From Hippophae tibetana (Eukaryota; Streptophyta; Magnoliopsida; Rosales; Elaeagnaceae), in contig CM072812.1 of assembly GCA_037013495.1 (NCBI GenBank), positions 72,857,340-72,921,339 on the forward strand: a DNA stretch of 64,000 nucleotides, read 5' to 3'. Below the pieces are notes generated by a model, which saw only the letters and a program-made list of their open reading frames with translations, was not told where the DNA came from and made no database searches. Positions 21,128 through 33,616 of the stretch are shown one piece after another; the stretch's first letter is position 1, and each line of letters opens with the position of its first letter. The position numbers were made by a program, and so were the translations under genes.

Positions 21128-24100
21128 ATCTCCTACTCGAGCCATATTTGTAACCTTGTGATTATGTTTTGTAAAAATAATCGTATGAGCTCAACTTTTC
21201 TTTCATTACCAAATTGTATTTGTAACCAATATTGTCCATTAATTATACCAACATATGATCAAAGCGACTTTTATAGCATTTTTTGTAACTCGACCCATCA
21301 ATGGTCACGTATATTTATACAATTGAATGACATGGATCATGATGTGAATGTGTAGAATGAAAAGTTTATGCAATGTGATCTTAACATACCTATTTCTAAT
21401 AAGTCCAACCTTAAACCTTAGTGAGATCAAACCATACCAAAATCAAAGTGTAAATAAAACAAAAACTTTATTTTTGCAAAAAATATCCTTAAACTGAAAT
21501 AATTAAAAGTATGTCTATATCAAATAAACATTTAAAATTACAAACTTTTGCTAAAACTGAATATCTTCAAATGACATGATATCCATATGAGCAGTATGAT
21601 CATGAAACATTTTGGGTGGCAATATCCATAATTATACTTTGTATTGATTTGTTCAATAGACACCTATACACTTTGAACTCTTTCCTTAATAATAAAGAGC
21701 TTGATCTCTATGTGTTTCAACTTTGTCGAGCTTCTATTGTTAGTGGAAAATAGCACTACTAACTTATTGTCACAAATAAATTAAGTGGTTTTTTAATACC
21801 ATTTACTATGTGTAGTTCAGTGACAAAATTCTACAACCATATTTCATGATTGGATGCCTCATAACATGTTATAAACTCTATCATCATGGTAGAAGAAACT
21901 ATAATAAAAGACTGTTTAGCACTCTTTTAGGATATATTTCCCCCAACTAGCAAGCATATATAGCCCAACATAGGTTTCATACTATCTTGGCATCAAGAAA
22001 AATCAAAGTCAGTATACCCAACGATCTCAACCTCATCCTATCTCTGATACATGAACATATAGTCTTTTGCTCTCTATAGTTATCGTAGACTTGTTTGGTT
22101 GCCTTCCAATATTCAAATCCCATATTGTTTAAATATCTACCCAACATTCTAATAGTATATGCAATATCTGGATGCATACATACCTGAACATACATCAGAC
22201 TTTCTATTACTGACACATAAGGAATCTTATGCATTTCCTTTTTCTCAAAATCATTCTTAAGACACTGATTGAGACTAAATATATCTTCCTTATCAATAGA
22301 GGTATCGTCTGGTTTGTAATTCTACATGCCATATCTCTTGAGAACCTTTTTGATATAGCTCTTTTGTGATAATCCTTAAATACTCTAATAGCGATCTCAA
22401 AATATATGTATGCCAACAAGGCATCACCAAGATCTTTCATCTCAAAATTCTTAGCTAGAAATCTTTTGGCTTAATGCAATATGCCTATATCATTATTGAC
22501 AAGCAAAATGTCATTAACATATAAAATAAAAAATATATATGCAATCATCAACCAAATTCATCTCAAAATCAAACGAGATGATCACTTGATGAAACTTAAA
22601 ATACCATTATCAAGATACTTGCTTAAGCCCATAGATGAATTTCTTAATTTTTCAAACCATATTCTTAGGGTCTCCCAACACAAAGCTTTCTAGTTGCATC
22701 TTATAGATCGTCTTATCAATGTTCCCGTTAAGAAATGCCTCCTTTATGTCCATCTGATGTAACTTAAGATTGAAATGCGCTACTAATACCATTATAATCC
22801 TAAAAGAGTCTTTCGAAGAAACCAAAGATAAAGTTTCTTTATAGTCTATGTTTTCTTCTGTGTAAAGCCCTACGTGACAAGACAAGCCTTGTATATCTCC
22901 ACATCGACTTTAGAATCCTTTTTTATCATAAATATCCATCTATAACCAATGGGTTTCTACCTTTTGAAAATGGGAAAAAATGTCATACATCATTGTCTTT
23001 CATGGACTTAATATCCTTATTCATGGTATCAATCCACTTTTGAGAGTTAGGACTTTCTATGGCTTGACAGAAATTGATGAGATCTTCTTTATCGCTTCAA
23101 TATCAAACTCACATTCTTGGAGAAATACAATGGCATTGCACTTCTCTTTTCTCTAGTAGATCTCCTTAATGGTATAATTTTTATAGATGGTAGAGTTTTT
23201 CCTTCTGAAATAATTTCTTAAATAGGAGGTTCTTTGAGGTTGTCTTGATCTGTTGTGTCTTTGATCAAAGCAAGAAATTGAATCTTGAATAATGTCATTA
23301 GCACTTATTGTAATATCAACGTATTCCATATCAAAGACAAAATCCTTAACTGTATATCCCGCTATAAACTCACCATCCTTAAAGAATCAAGTATTTTTTA
23401 ACTCAAAAAATATCTTACATGTGGGATCATTAAATTTGTACCCCTTGGATTTTTCAGAATATCCAATAAAATAGAAACTCACCATCCTTGAGTCTAGTTT
23501 ATTTTCATTAGGCCTATAAGGTTTTACCTCATCTAGACATCCCCAATTATGCAAGTGCTTTGAGCTAGGTTTCTTGTTCGTCCAAAGATCATAAGGAGGT
23601 TTTGGCTGTTGCTTTAGTTGGAACACTTTAAAGGATATATACTTCAATCTTAAGTGCTTCTCCCCAAAGTAGTTCTAGTAAGGTAGAATGATAAATAATA
23701 CTATTTACCATGGTATTAAACATCATGTTTCATCTTCCAACAACATTATTCATTATGGGTGAACCTCACATAGTGTACTTTGGGAAGCTACTGCATTCCT
23801 CTAGGAACTTAGCAAATAATCCTAGACGTTGTTCACCTAAAGCATCATATCTACCATAGTACTCACCACCATGATTAGATCTAGTGCTTTTGATCCTTTT
23901 ACTAAGTTTGTTCTCAACTTCAACTTTATAATTTTTGAACACATCCAACTACTGTGACTTTTGATGAATGGGAAATAAATAGCCATATCTAAAAAACCAT
24001 CCATGAACGTTATAAAAATATTGTTTACCATTCCAAGTAATAGTAAGGAATGACATATAAATATCTATATGTATAAATTTAAGACTTCTAAAGTCTTGTT

Positions 24101-24493
24101 AGCACTAAATCTCCTTTTATCAGTTTGTTTTCCCTTTATACTTACTTGTAGCTTTCTTATCTTTCTTTCTTTTATTTTCTAATTCTTGTACTTGGAGATT
24201 AAGACCAGGTAAGCATTCTCTATCTTATCTTCATTTAGTCTTTCTTCTTCCTAAACACAGTGTGATATGATCTTGTTTAGAGATCAAATCTCTTTCTAGT
24301 ACTTGTAGCTCATCTTAAATTGGCTAAACTATGATAGAAGGGATATCAAAACCAAATGCACCAATAAATCCTCAGAGAGTTCTAAGTTAAGTGTTGTCAA
24401 CTTGGAAGGAAGATGAGACATCTTCATAATGTACTCTTTGATATTGCTTTTATCCCTAGATCTCATTGAAATTAGACTTGTCAAGAGCATACA
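21128..24493 (-). pseudogene. Copia-D gag-pol remnant, minus strand
   Basis: Reading right to left on the minus strand: a gag-like piece (about 24480-24330, ALDKSNFNEI region); integrase around 24031-23766 (YFPFIKSHSSWMCSKIIK, STRSNHGGEYYGRYD for the second catalytic Asp region); the integrase C-terminal block 23647-23387 (KPPYDLWTNKKPSSKHLHNW, KLDSRMVSFYFIGYSEKSKG); RT 22885-22652 (HFNLKLHQMDIKEAFLNGNI, the Copia LDV-FLNG block); RT/RNase H linker 22440-21977 (MKDLGDA, SLMYVQVCMHPDI). Each block is separated by frame breaks. This is a different Copia family from A and B, with a short 207-bp LTR. Its 5' end is cut off by Gypsy-1 at 24494. Confidence 0.75.
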
Positions 24494-26817
24494 TGTTTGG
24501 TATTATTCATGTAACATGTACGCGTCCCTAGCAACCTATGGTACCTCATCGCGGTAGGAGCAGATCGTACATCACCATTTGGTAATAACAGATTGGTAAG
24601 ATCCATGAGCTAAGACCTGTTGATCAAGGCTTAACCTTAACAAAAATGACCACATTTCAGCTGCCTATTGATCGGGTAGAACCGACATCACCGATCCTGC
24701 TGATACTTTGGTTTTATCTATTTATAAAACTCTCGCAAGTGCACTAATCATTTCATAGAAAATGATAAGTAGACTCCCAAGGTCGATATAAGGAAGGAAT
24801 GTATGTGGTTTTTAATTTATTATTCAAAATTTTAAAAATTAAATTAAATCCTAAACATCCTGTCACGATATTTTGGGGTTTTGTGTTTTTAATCTACTTA
24901 CATAAAAATAAATATAGATTCAACAAACATTTATGCAAATTTTATCATTTATAATGGTGGAGTATTTATGGATATAATAATTAAGTTAATTATGCTTGCT
25001 CATATTATTTAGGTTATTAAAGATATGAATTGATATTTATTGATTCTTTTTTTTTTTATATGAATACCACCTTTGGTGGGGTTAGATATTCTTTGTTAAC
25101 TAAACAAATCAATTAACACCTATGGGTGAAGTTGATAACTAATTTGATTAATTAAATTAATTCCTTTTTCTAAGAGATTGAAAATGAACCATTTAAATGC
25201 CACCTTTGGTGGGGTTAGATAGCTTAAAATTTATTCAAGGTGTCCAAATTAAACCTAAGAATTTAGTTATCCGAGTACTAACTTTCAAGTTTTAAAACCA
25301 CTACTGAAAACATGTTGTCAATACATTTTCAGATAATAATTCTTATAAAAACTTTTGAAATAGAGCTTCACTCTAACTACGAGACGATTGTACCAACAAA
25401 TAAAAGAGCACTACTCTAAATCAGACCGGATAACTAAACCTTAAAATCTAATTTTCAGATTTAAGTTTGTAATGAAAAATAATATTTTTCTCTCTAACAT
25501 TCTTAATATAAAATCTTAAATAAAAACAAAATCAATTCATTTTAGAGATTTTTACCAATTTAATATTTCGCAAGCATAACAACGTTATTATTACATCATG
25601 TTTATAAACAACCAGCACAGTTAAATTTAATCACAGACAAATTAAATATAACATGTAAGAATAAAGCATAAAAAATAACTACAAAGAAAATAAAATCCTT
25701 ACAGAACTTCGATGTTATTCCCGTTGCTGGAAAACCTCCAAGCAGAATTTGCACTCCCATTTATTGAATCAAAAAGAAAATAAATTACAAAAACATAACT
25801 AGTTCTTCTCAAAAAGAGAAGAACTTAAAAACTAAGAAAAACTAAAAACTAAGAAAAACTAAAAAAAATAAAAAATCTAAGAAAAGAGAGAAAGAAAGAG
25901 AGAAGAGAATGTGTTTTGAGGTGTGGTATGAAGTGAAGAGAATGGGGGTATTTATAGGTGAAGAAAGGAATAAAAAGTGGGTGAAAAAATGATAAATAAA
26001 TGGAGGAAACACGTAGTAGGTAAAAATGACGTTAGCTGACATCAGCGGGTAGGTGGTGCACGCGAAATGGGGCACAGATGGGTAGAGACGCGCGCAGACA
26101 GCACCAGGGGCGCGTGCGCGAAGCAGTAGGAGTGCGCGCAGAAAGGAAGTGCAGTGCGCGCGGGACAAGAGCAAGGCACGCGCGATGTGGCACGGCGGCT
26201 GTGCGGCGCGGCGGCGCGATTTCCTCCGTTTTGACATTTTTGACTTTTTTGACCCTTTTTGTCCAATTTTTCCATATTTGTTGACTTTTCCTCAATTATT
26301 TTTTGAATATATTTGTGATGTATTGCCTCCAGTATTCCTTTTTGAGTATTTAAGTTACGTTTTTAAGCGAAAATACCTAAAAAACAATAAAAATATCCGT
26401 GATTCCGAAAAAGACAAATTTATATAAATATATGATAAAATCATATAAATAGATATATTTTTAATCAATTAATGTGCATAAAATCATGGTAATTTTAGTG
26501 CTTTTTGAGTCCTCATCACCTACCCCATGAGAAAATTCACCTCATATATAAGAACTCAAGCAACTTATGCCTGAAGACCTCATCGAATGACAACCTAGAA
26601 ACTCTTTTATTATTTTCTTGAATGACCTCATTAGATATGTAATTAGAGACTTATATATTAATTATCTTCTGTTAGCTCGTACCCAAAGTACCTACCTATG
26701 TAACCTCAATACATATCTAATATGTGTTATATATACCTCATTAGGAGAAGAATAAAAGATATAGGTTCATTATTAACATTTTATACATCTATCTAAAAAT
26801 CACTATTATCCCTAACA
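24494..26817 (+). repeat. Gypsy-1 5' LTR, interrupted by a solo LTR
   Basis: The LTR begins TGTTTGGTATTATTC (24494) and ends CCCTAACA (26817). Without the 1850-bp solo LTR and its 5-bp duplication it is about 469 bp. It matches 33230-33616 (truncated 3' LTR) on both sides of the nested insertion. It sits in the gag part of Copia-D. Confidence 0.7.
24669..26518 (-). mobile_element. Solo LTR of a long-LTR Gypsy element, nested, minus strand
   Basis: 1850 bp from TGATCGGG to CCTCATCA, flanked by CCTAT (24664-24668) and CCTAC (26519-26523). The uninterrupted Gypsy-1 3' LTR has CCTAC at the same place (about 33405), so this is a 5-bp TSD with one change. Reading on the minus strand, a TATA box (CACCTATAAATACCCCC, about 25965-25950) follows a strongly GC-rich block (26050-26230) in otherwise AT-rich DNA, then a pyrimidine-rich leader (25935-25850). 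No internal domain remains: LTR-LTR recombination product. I infer Tat or Athila lineage from LTR length only. Confidence 0.8.
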
Positions 26818-27843
26818 AATTAAATCCTCTCCAAACAATTGGTAACATCTATAAGAACTTAAATCCTTCTAGTCCATAGTTAGCATTCCAGAACTTATCT
26901 TATTTCCAAGAGAATCAACTTATGTTTTAGGAATGATTACCCCAAAAAATGGGTAGCCCTCCATTGTAAACCGAAAAAGTTGATAATCTGACTTGTCCAA
27001 CTTTAGGAATCGATCTCAATGATTAAACATAACATTCATCACCTATCAGGTCAGTATACGATAATGATCAGAGTAATGTGCAGCCTTTAGTCGATGAAGG
27101 TGTTCAAACTCCAGTTCATCATGAAATAAGTTGACTGACTAAGACATTTCAATACCCTACTAGTTCATCAAACTGTAGCTCTAAAAATGTTTCCTTAGAG
27201 AAAGATGCTATGATGAAGAATCTTAAAAAAAAGAATTCATCGAATCTAAAAGGGAGAATAAAAAACTCGGGTTTAGACTAGATTATGAGTAATATTCGAA
27301 GGTTGAGAGCTCATTTCATACTCCTAGCCCTCCTTTCTTGGAAAATCATCCTCCACGAAGGGGACAGGTCTCACGTACTTCCTTCCTACTACAACATGAG
27401 AAGGTTGTATAACCACTTCCATGTATAGACAAACCCAACTCCATGCCAGGACCTACTCATATGAATCCACCAATTCATGAGTATTTAACACAAAATACAC
27501 CCCATCCAATTCCTATATAATCAATTTGGAAAATGCTTCTACTATGGGATTTCAAATCCCACAGTGTAACTAGAATAAGGCTTTAGATTAAAAACTAAAA
27601 GACATGAAGGATCGAATATGGGCCAAAATGAAAGATCGATTTAAAAGGAAAGAGAAACTCAGACTTTGGGATGATATTGAAACTATGTACGATCAGCTAT
27701 CAACCTCACCTGTTTTGGATGTCCTAGAGTTAACACAACCACCACCAAAATTCAATGCCCTCAAATGTCCTGCCTATAAAGGAACAAAGGATCCAGTGGT
27801 GCATGTTCTCCAATTTAAGATGGTTATGGCTACTGTGAGCCTT
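26818..27843 (+). pseudogene. Gypsy-1 leader and gag remnant
   Basis: From 27604 an 80-codon frame holds PPPKFNALKCPAYKGTKDP and VHVLQFKMVM, the retrotransposon gag core (the P-K-F...Y-G-T-DP-H motif of plant Gypsy elements). Upstream, 27040-27600 shows gag-like frame pieces broken by stops and no clear primer-binding site. The gag core is cut short at 27843 and followed directly by pol sequence, so the protease and most of the RT are deleted. Confidence 0.6.
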
Positions 27844-27879
27844 TAGGAGAAAAAAGAGAAGCAATGTATTGCAAATCAT

Positions 27880-29835
27880 TTGTCGCTACTTTCCTTCCAC
27901 TGATAAGGCCATCAATGTTGTATTGGTAGTCAATAGAGAAGGAAAACAACATCCTATATATTATGTAAGTCATTCCCTTGGAATCCGGATCAAAATGGTT
28001 GTCTTTCTCAAATAGATATTAAGCTAAGCAAGTTTAAAATACACTTTAAGCCATTGTCGGCAATCAAGGGCCAAGCTCTAGTTGATTTTATCGTTGAATG
28101 AAATCAAGAATATATACCCGAACAAAGTAATAGAGACTCAGTATCTATGATCACTGTATCATTCCATACACTAGATCTATGGAAGGTATATGTTGATGGG
28201 GAAAAGTAATTCAAAAGGAGCAGCAATTGGAATAGTGATATTTACTCCAGATGGGGGCTTAATAGAACAATTTCTTTGAATTACTTTCCACGCAACTAAT
28301 AATGTGGCTAAATATGAGCCATTATTATTGGCTTTATAGTAATTGATAGCTTTGGGCACTAAAAAGGTATTGATTTATAGTGACTCATAACTGGTAGTAA
28401 ACTAGGTGAATGAAGAATTTGAAGCCAAGGAAGAGAAGATGAAGCTCTATATGCAAGAGGTGAAAAAAGTTAGAGTTGTTTTTGATATATTCGAAATTAG
28501 AAAAATCCCACGAGGGGAAATTCATATGCCGATTCTTTGGATACTTTGGAATCAGTAAGGAAGTGAGTGATCCCTGTATCATGTCTATCAAACCATATTA
28601 TCCAAGAAGAGGGAAAAAGGGATCTAACTTAGTCAGACGTCAAATCTATAAGTCATACCTCATGGTTCACTCCATACTTGGAATATGTCATCAAAAATGC
28701 CCTACTAGAGGAAAAATATTTAGCTTTTAAGGTGGTGACAAAAGAAAAGAATTATGTAGTTGTCCAAAAGGTATTATACTGAAAAAACTGTGGTGGGCCA
28801 TGGCTAAAATTCTTATCCACGACGAAAGCTCATATTGTGGTGAGTGAGTTACATGACGAACAATATGGCGCTCACTCTAAAGGAATAACACTTTCTCAAT
28901 GAATCATTAGACAAGGTTATTATTGGCCAACCCTTCTCAAAACCTACGTGGATCACATCAAAAGATGTGATAGGTGCTAACGACATGCTAATAGCCTACA
29001 TCAACCAACTCGAGACTTGAAATCTATTATTAGTCCATGGCCTTTTCAAAATGATGATTGGATATTGTCGGACCCTTACCCCTTGCCTCAGGCCAAAGAA
29101 AATTCCTAATTGTAGTGACTCACTATTTCTCCAAATGGATAGAAGTTGAACCATTGGCAAGAATTCAAGAAATGGATGTCTAAAAATTTATTTGGAAAAA
29201 TATTATATGTTGGTATGGTTTACCTTAAGAGTTGGTTACTAATAATGGATGGCAATTATCAAGTCCAAAATTAGTATCTTTCTACGATGAAATTGGTGTC
29301 AAGTTGTCTCATTTCACTCCTTATCATCCACAAGAAAATGGTCAAGCAGAATTATAAAAAAAACACATATCAATGTCTTGCGGAAACATCTAGAAGAAGT
29401 AAAGGGTAAATGGGTATATGAATTATTCAGTGTTCTTTAGGCTATAAGAACCCCCCTAGAGTAGCAATGGGGGAAAGTCCTTTTTCCCTTGTATATGGAA
29501 CTGAATCAGTCATATCGTCTAGGGTTTAAGAACCTAATCTCATATCAAGCATCATGCAAGAGGAAAATGATCACCTTAGAAAGGAAAATCTCATATTTGT
29601 AGAGGAAATTGTGTAACAGGTTAGTTAAGTACAAGAACTTTAGTATCAGGGAGTGGGTCTTGCGAAAAACATTAGGAAACAAATTTGAAACAACCCATGG
29701 AAAATTTTCCGTAGTATGGGAGGGCCCATACTGAATATATGATATTAATTCTGATTGGTCTTATTTGATAGAAAAGGATGGCGTAAGGGAGGAGCTAAGT
29801 TGGAATAGGGAATATCTCAAAAATACTATGCATGA
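27880..29835 (+). pseudogene. Gypsy-1 RNase H and integrase remnant (Tat-like)
   Basis: 27920-28400 carries RNase H parts: VVNREGKQHPIYYVSHSL, a DLWKVYVDGE block (about 28165), GAAIGIVIFTPDG (about 28215) and ALGTKKVLIYSDS (about 28350). The second, YVDG-type RNase H before integrase is a hallmark of Tat/Ogre elements. Integrase follows: a zinc-binding-like region (28840-28980), YWPTLLKTYVDHIKRCDRC, FQ..DWILDIVGPLPLA (about 29050), VTNNGWQLSSPK (about 29235) and HPQENGQAEL (about 29330), then the C-terminal domain with WEGPY (about 29725) up to about 29835. Dozens of stops. Confidence 0.7.
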
Positions 29836-29950
29836 AACTTTGATATATATTCGAAGGTGTTTGTTGTGTTATATTATAATGGGCAAAAATTGATATGTGT
29901 GTCACATATTCTTGCTCTTCCCTTTTGGGATACATATGCAAGGGGTTAGT

Positions 29951-30640
29951 TTTCACCCTTAAATATGACATGTCCCGTGATAAATCAATACTTTGACCCC
30001 TAAGTAGGAGGAAGGCATCAACTTGGGCTGCGGGATACGTCACATGCCTCATGTTAGGAAGAAGGAGTCAACTGACCCCCTACTTGAAGTGAGCTAAGTC
30101 CCAAGAAAACACATTGAGTTCTACAGAAAACCTCATCTTTAGGATGTATTTAAGGGTTGGATTTAATTTTACCCTTACATGTCTCCTATCTCATGATAAA
30201 TCAATGCATTGACCCCTGAATAGGAGGAATGAGTCAACTGACCCCTCTACTTGGGCTGCAGGATATGTCCCATATTAGGAGGAAGGAGTTAAATGACCCC
30301 CTCACTTGAGAAGCGAGCTAAGTCCCAAGAAAGAGCATTGAGTTCCATGAAAAACCTCCTATTTAGGATGAATTTAGATGTTGTATTCAATTTCACCCTT
30401 ATATGTCTCCTGTCTCATGATAAATCAATATTTTGACCTCCAAGTGGAGGAAAGAGTTGATTGTCCCCCCTCACTTGGGCTGCGGGATTCGTCTCATGCC
30501 TCATGTTAGGAGGAAAGAGTCAACTAATCCCCCCACTTGAGAAGCGGGATAAGTCCTAAGAAAGAGCACTGAGTTTCATGATAAACATCATTTTTAGGAT
30601 GAATTTAGGAGTTGGATTCAATTTCACCCTTATATGTCTC
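29951..30640 (+). repeat. Tandem repeat in the Gypsy-1 3' region, period about 216-231 bp
   Basis: The anchor TTTCACCCTT(A) occurs at 29951, 30167 (TTTTACCCTT), 30391 and 30622, giving spacings of 216, 224 and 231. Each unit carries GATAAATCAATA, TTGACC, AGGAGGAA..GAGT, ACTTGGGCTGC, CTAAGTCCCAAGAAA and TTAGGATG blocks in the same order. Three units plus the start of a fourth. Tandem arrays between pol and the 3' LTR are known in Tat/Ogre elements. Confidence 0.85.
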
Positions 30641-30642
30641 TT

Positions 30643-30810
30643 ATGGAGGACTATATGCCGGGCATGGAGGGTATGAATCTGGATGACTTCGAGTTTGACA
30701 AAGTCATCTTGAGAAACATCATGGTGTTAGAGACTGCGGATGATCAGATACAATGGAAGGGGGTACAACCTCAATTGGTTCCATTAGAGGACGTGAGTCC
30801 TTTGTAGGTG
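30643..30810 (+). other. Short ORF remnant after the tandem repeat
   Basis: An ATG at 30643 opens an acidic frame of about 55 codons (starts MEDYMPGMEGMNLDDFEFDK) to TAG near 30807; the frame continues past it with DTWASDPRLQKYLL (about 30838-30880). It has no recognised domain. It may be part of a Gypsy accessory ORF or a captured host exon. Confidence 0.3.
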
Positions 30811-30999
30811 AATGTGACATAGGTAATAACCGTGGATACGTGGGCATCAGATCCTAGACTCCAGAAGTATCTATTAAGTCCCCAAGGTCGATCTATAAAT
30901 AATCTATACATGTAAAAAAAAACAAAGTAACAATTATTTAATCAATACAAGCCACAAATTAATATATATTCACTTCGTTACTAATAAATGACTTAAATA

Positions 31000-31537
31000 C
31001 TTGGTGGTGTAGTCACTCAACACCCCTAATTTTGTCAAATGAGCTATAATTAATATTTCTCAATAACCTTCACTTGAGGTGTTTTGTAGCTTGATTTTCT
31101 GATCCTTTCCTTGCCATATAGACCCAATTTGTTCATCAACTCACTCGCACGAGGTTTCATGATGTTGAAATGATGATTCCAAGTGTGGCGTACTAGTAAA
31201 TTGACCCCATTATTCTAAACATCTCCATTTATGTAGAAATACTTATCGTTCCAACCTGGTGTACTATCTAGGAGTTTAAGGTGTAACCCATGCCCACTAA
31301 TGCATGATATATGCCCTTCCCTTGTCCAAGCCATTCCTCTTCAAGATATACATGCTTCAAAGTTCATCTTTAGTTAGTTCTACTCCGTATTCACCAGCAA
31401 CAATGGAGAGACACATAAGAGTTTACCACCCATTAGGATTCACTTGGGTAGGGGTGATATCAAAGGTATGAAGGACAAGGCTATCATTATGGGAAAAGGA
31501 CACTTGAGTCCAATTTTGAAAAGTGCCATATGTATAA
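31000..31537 (-). pseudogene. Minus-strand remnant resembling a plant-transposon ORF
   Basis: The minus strand gives fragmentary protein: GTFQNWTQVSFSHN, DSLVLHTFDITPTQVNPNGW, then TRLE..VFLHKW and SFQHHETSCE near 31150. The layout resembles the proteins annotated as putative plant transposon protein, found near Ogre/Tat elements, but the match is weak and stops are frequent. Its relation to Gypsy-1 (opposite strand) is unclear. Confidence 0.3.
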
Positions 31538-33000
31538 TGATAACTCCATGAAAGTAGAGTCATTAGGGAATTTTTTACTTAATATTTACTTGTTTTATTC
31601 AATAAATAGTATTTTTGGGGCTAAAAATATTAAAATATAAACATTTAGTGAAAATGGGTGAAAATATAATTTTGGAATTTTCATGGATTTTTTATGAATT
31701 TTTAACGCAGGGCCAATTAGGAGCTACCACATGGCATGTCACGCAAGAAAGAAGCTGACTGGGCAAGCCACGTAGATACCATGCAAGCAGGGATAGCGAA
31801 TCACGTTACGCCGCGTGTTAGAAAGACAAAACATGCACCACGTGTCAGCAATCTGATTACTCGTCACGTTCCATCTGTGCACCACATCATCCATTTTCAT
31901 GAATCACATCTCGCCGTGTGGTGCTAACTTAGCGAGCATTGACTCTAACTGGTCTCCTCTACCATGCATTGCTTTCTAATTTGCCCAATGAATTTCTCCT
32001 AACACGTGTCACACTATGATTGGCTAGCGTTGTCAGTTTTGCTTGTTTTGATTGTAGCCCTTGATCTTTGAAGCTGATCTGACGGTCTAGATCGCATAAT
32101 TTTGGTCAATTTTTGGAGCTAAAAAGAGAGAAAAATACAGAAAAATTCAAGAGAGGACACAATTTTGGTGGAGATTCAAGAGGAGATTAGTACTATAATT
32201 TAAGAGATTGATTGTATTTCTTCTTCTACTCTTTTCTTTATCAATTTTTATATCTTTCTTTCTTAAAAATATAAGCTTTATAAACACAATTATGTGTAGT
32301 TAATTTATTAATTTAGAGATCTTATGAACCCAATTTTCACCATGTGATGATTTAATATTTTACCCCAATTATAATTTTAAATTAATTATATTATTTAATC
32401 TTATTTGTATGCTATTAATTGTTTGGCCAACAATTTATCTATAGAGGCAATTAAATACATTTGAAAGAATTACTTAATTGTTGTTCTTGATTAAATAATA
32501 TGTATAGTTTCTAGGCACAGATGTATGATTCTTATATATATGATCCATAATTGATGAACTTAATGAGTAGTATGCAATTTAATTGGCATGAGACCGTGAT
32601 TAAATTAATTACTATATGGTGTGTAGTTTACTTGAGATAGTAATACATGCTAGGTTAGATTCAATTCATCCTACAATTTAACTGATAATTATATTGAGGG
32701 ATTTTAGCGATTTACATGTTTATAAAATTGGGAGATTAAGTATTCTTAGATATTTTCTCATATATCTTTTTACTTATCAAACGATCTAGTAGTTGGAAAA
32801 TGTCTAGTTGTCAATGGACATCGTTATATTAATAGACTAAGATCCAAGCTAAGTATTTTTTAAACAACCTAATGAAAAAAGATGATATAAAAAGAAACTT
32901 AATGAACTGAAATCCTTTGTAAGTAAAATTTTACCAAGTTATTTGGACGGGTAAAAGTAAATCTTCCTACTATTTATAAGGGCTCAAACGGAAGTTGAAA
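31538..33000 (+). mobile_element. Possible LTR nested in Gypsy-1 (right end unresolved)
   Basis: The sequence from TGATAACTCCATG (31538) has LTR-like organisation: an AT-rich U3, a block with several CACGTG/CACGTT-type motifs (31715-32010), then a leader-like stretch (32100-32240) and long AT-rich DNA. I could not find a matching CA end with a copy of the left flank (TATAA), so the right border is an estimate. The open stretch at 31736-31927 is unlikely to be coding. Otherwise I see no gene here. Confidence 0.3.
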
Positions 33001-33229
33001 AATCCACCAATGAAACCCGAGCTGATAATGGGGATATTCTATAACGGCCCAAATCACTTCTCGATCAGGGGAGTTTGTATCAAGACGTTCTCCGTATGAA
33101 GATGTCATAATATGCTTTAGAGCCCGTTGAATCAAATTTCCTATTTGAAATGACCTACATTATACCATAATTATATAAACGAATTATTATTCCCTTGAGT
33201 TCTCAAAATCAAGAGAATATGAGAGTTAA

Positions 33230-33616
33230 TGTTTGGTATTATTCATGTAACGGGTATGCGTCCCTAGCGACCTATGGTACCTTACCGCATTAAGAGTATA
33301 TCATACATCACCATTTGGTAATAACAAACTGGTAAGATCTAGTAGCTAAGACTTGATGATCAAGGCTTGACCCCAATAAAAATGACCTGATTTTAGCCAC
33401 CTACCCTACAAGTAAATTCACCTCATATATCATAACTCAATTAACTCATGCCTGACGACCTCACCGGATGACGACCTAGAAACTCTTTTATTAATGTCTT
33501 GAATGACCTCATTAGATATGTAATTAGAGACTTGTATATTAATTTTCTTTTGTTAGCTCGTACCCAAAGTACCTACCTATGTACCTCAGTACTTATTTAA
33601 TATGTGTTATATATAC
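33230..33616 (+). repeat. Gypsy-1 3' LTR, truncated by the pararetrovirus
   Basis: Matches the 5' LTR from its first base (TGTTTGGTATT) to TGTGTTATATATAC, then stops at 33616; the next bases (TTTGTCTAAAAAGC) belong to the pararetrovirus copy. A purine-rich stretch (AGAGAATATGAGAG, 33212-33226) precedes it as the likely polypurine tract. The last 80 or so bases of the LTR are missing. Confidence 0.75.

Larger units (their letters stand above)
13679..22260 (+). repeat. Segmental duplication unit 2 (TLP-C + flank, with Copia-A inserted)
   Basis: The second copy of the duplicated unit. Without Copia-A (15068-20138) the flank 14564-15067 plus 20139-20920 aligns with 61713-62670 in unit 3. The part from about 20690 to 22245 aligns with 1480-3040 in unit 1, including the Copia-D LTR. 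Confidence 0.75.
24494..33616 (+). mobile_element. Gypsy-1, degenerate Tat-like Ty3/Gypsy element
   Basis: 5' LTR, gag, RNase H/integrase, tandem repeats and a truncated 3' LTR in consistent + orientation. Inserted into Copia-D, itself hit by at least one solo LTR, and cut on the right by pararetrovirus DNA. Confidence 0.7.

Noticed and set aside
26032-26427. Several Arg/Ala-rich open frames on both strands
   Set aside because: Chance frames in the GC-rich block of the solo LTR; no domain and overlapping in many registers.
29795-30052. Minus-strand 85-codon frame
   Set aside because: Spans the end of integrase and the first tandem-repeat unit; not kept in the other repeat units.
29951-30640. 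CRISPR-like array
   Set aside because: Units of more than 200 bp, diverged, with no uniform short repeats and spacers; plant nuclear DNA.
31736-31927. 63-codon frame
   Set aside because: Lies in an LTR-like region, His/Val-rich without a domain.
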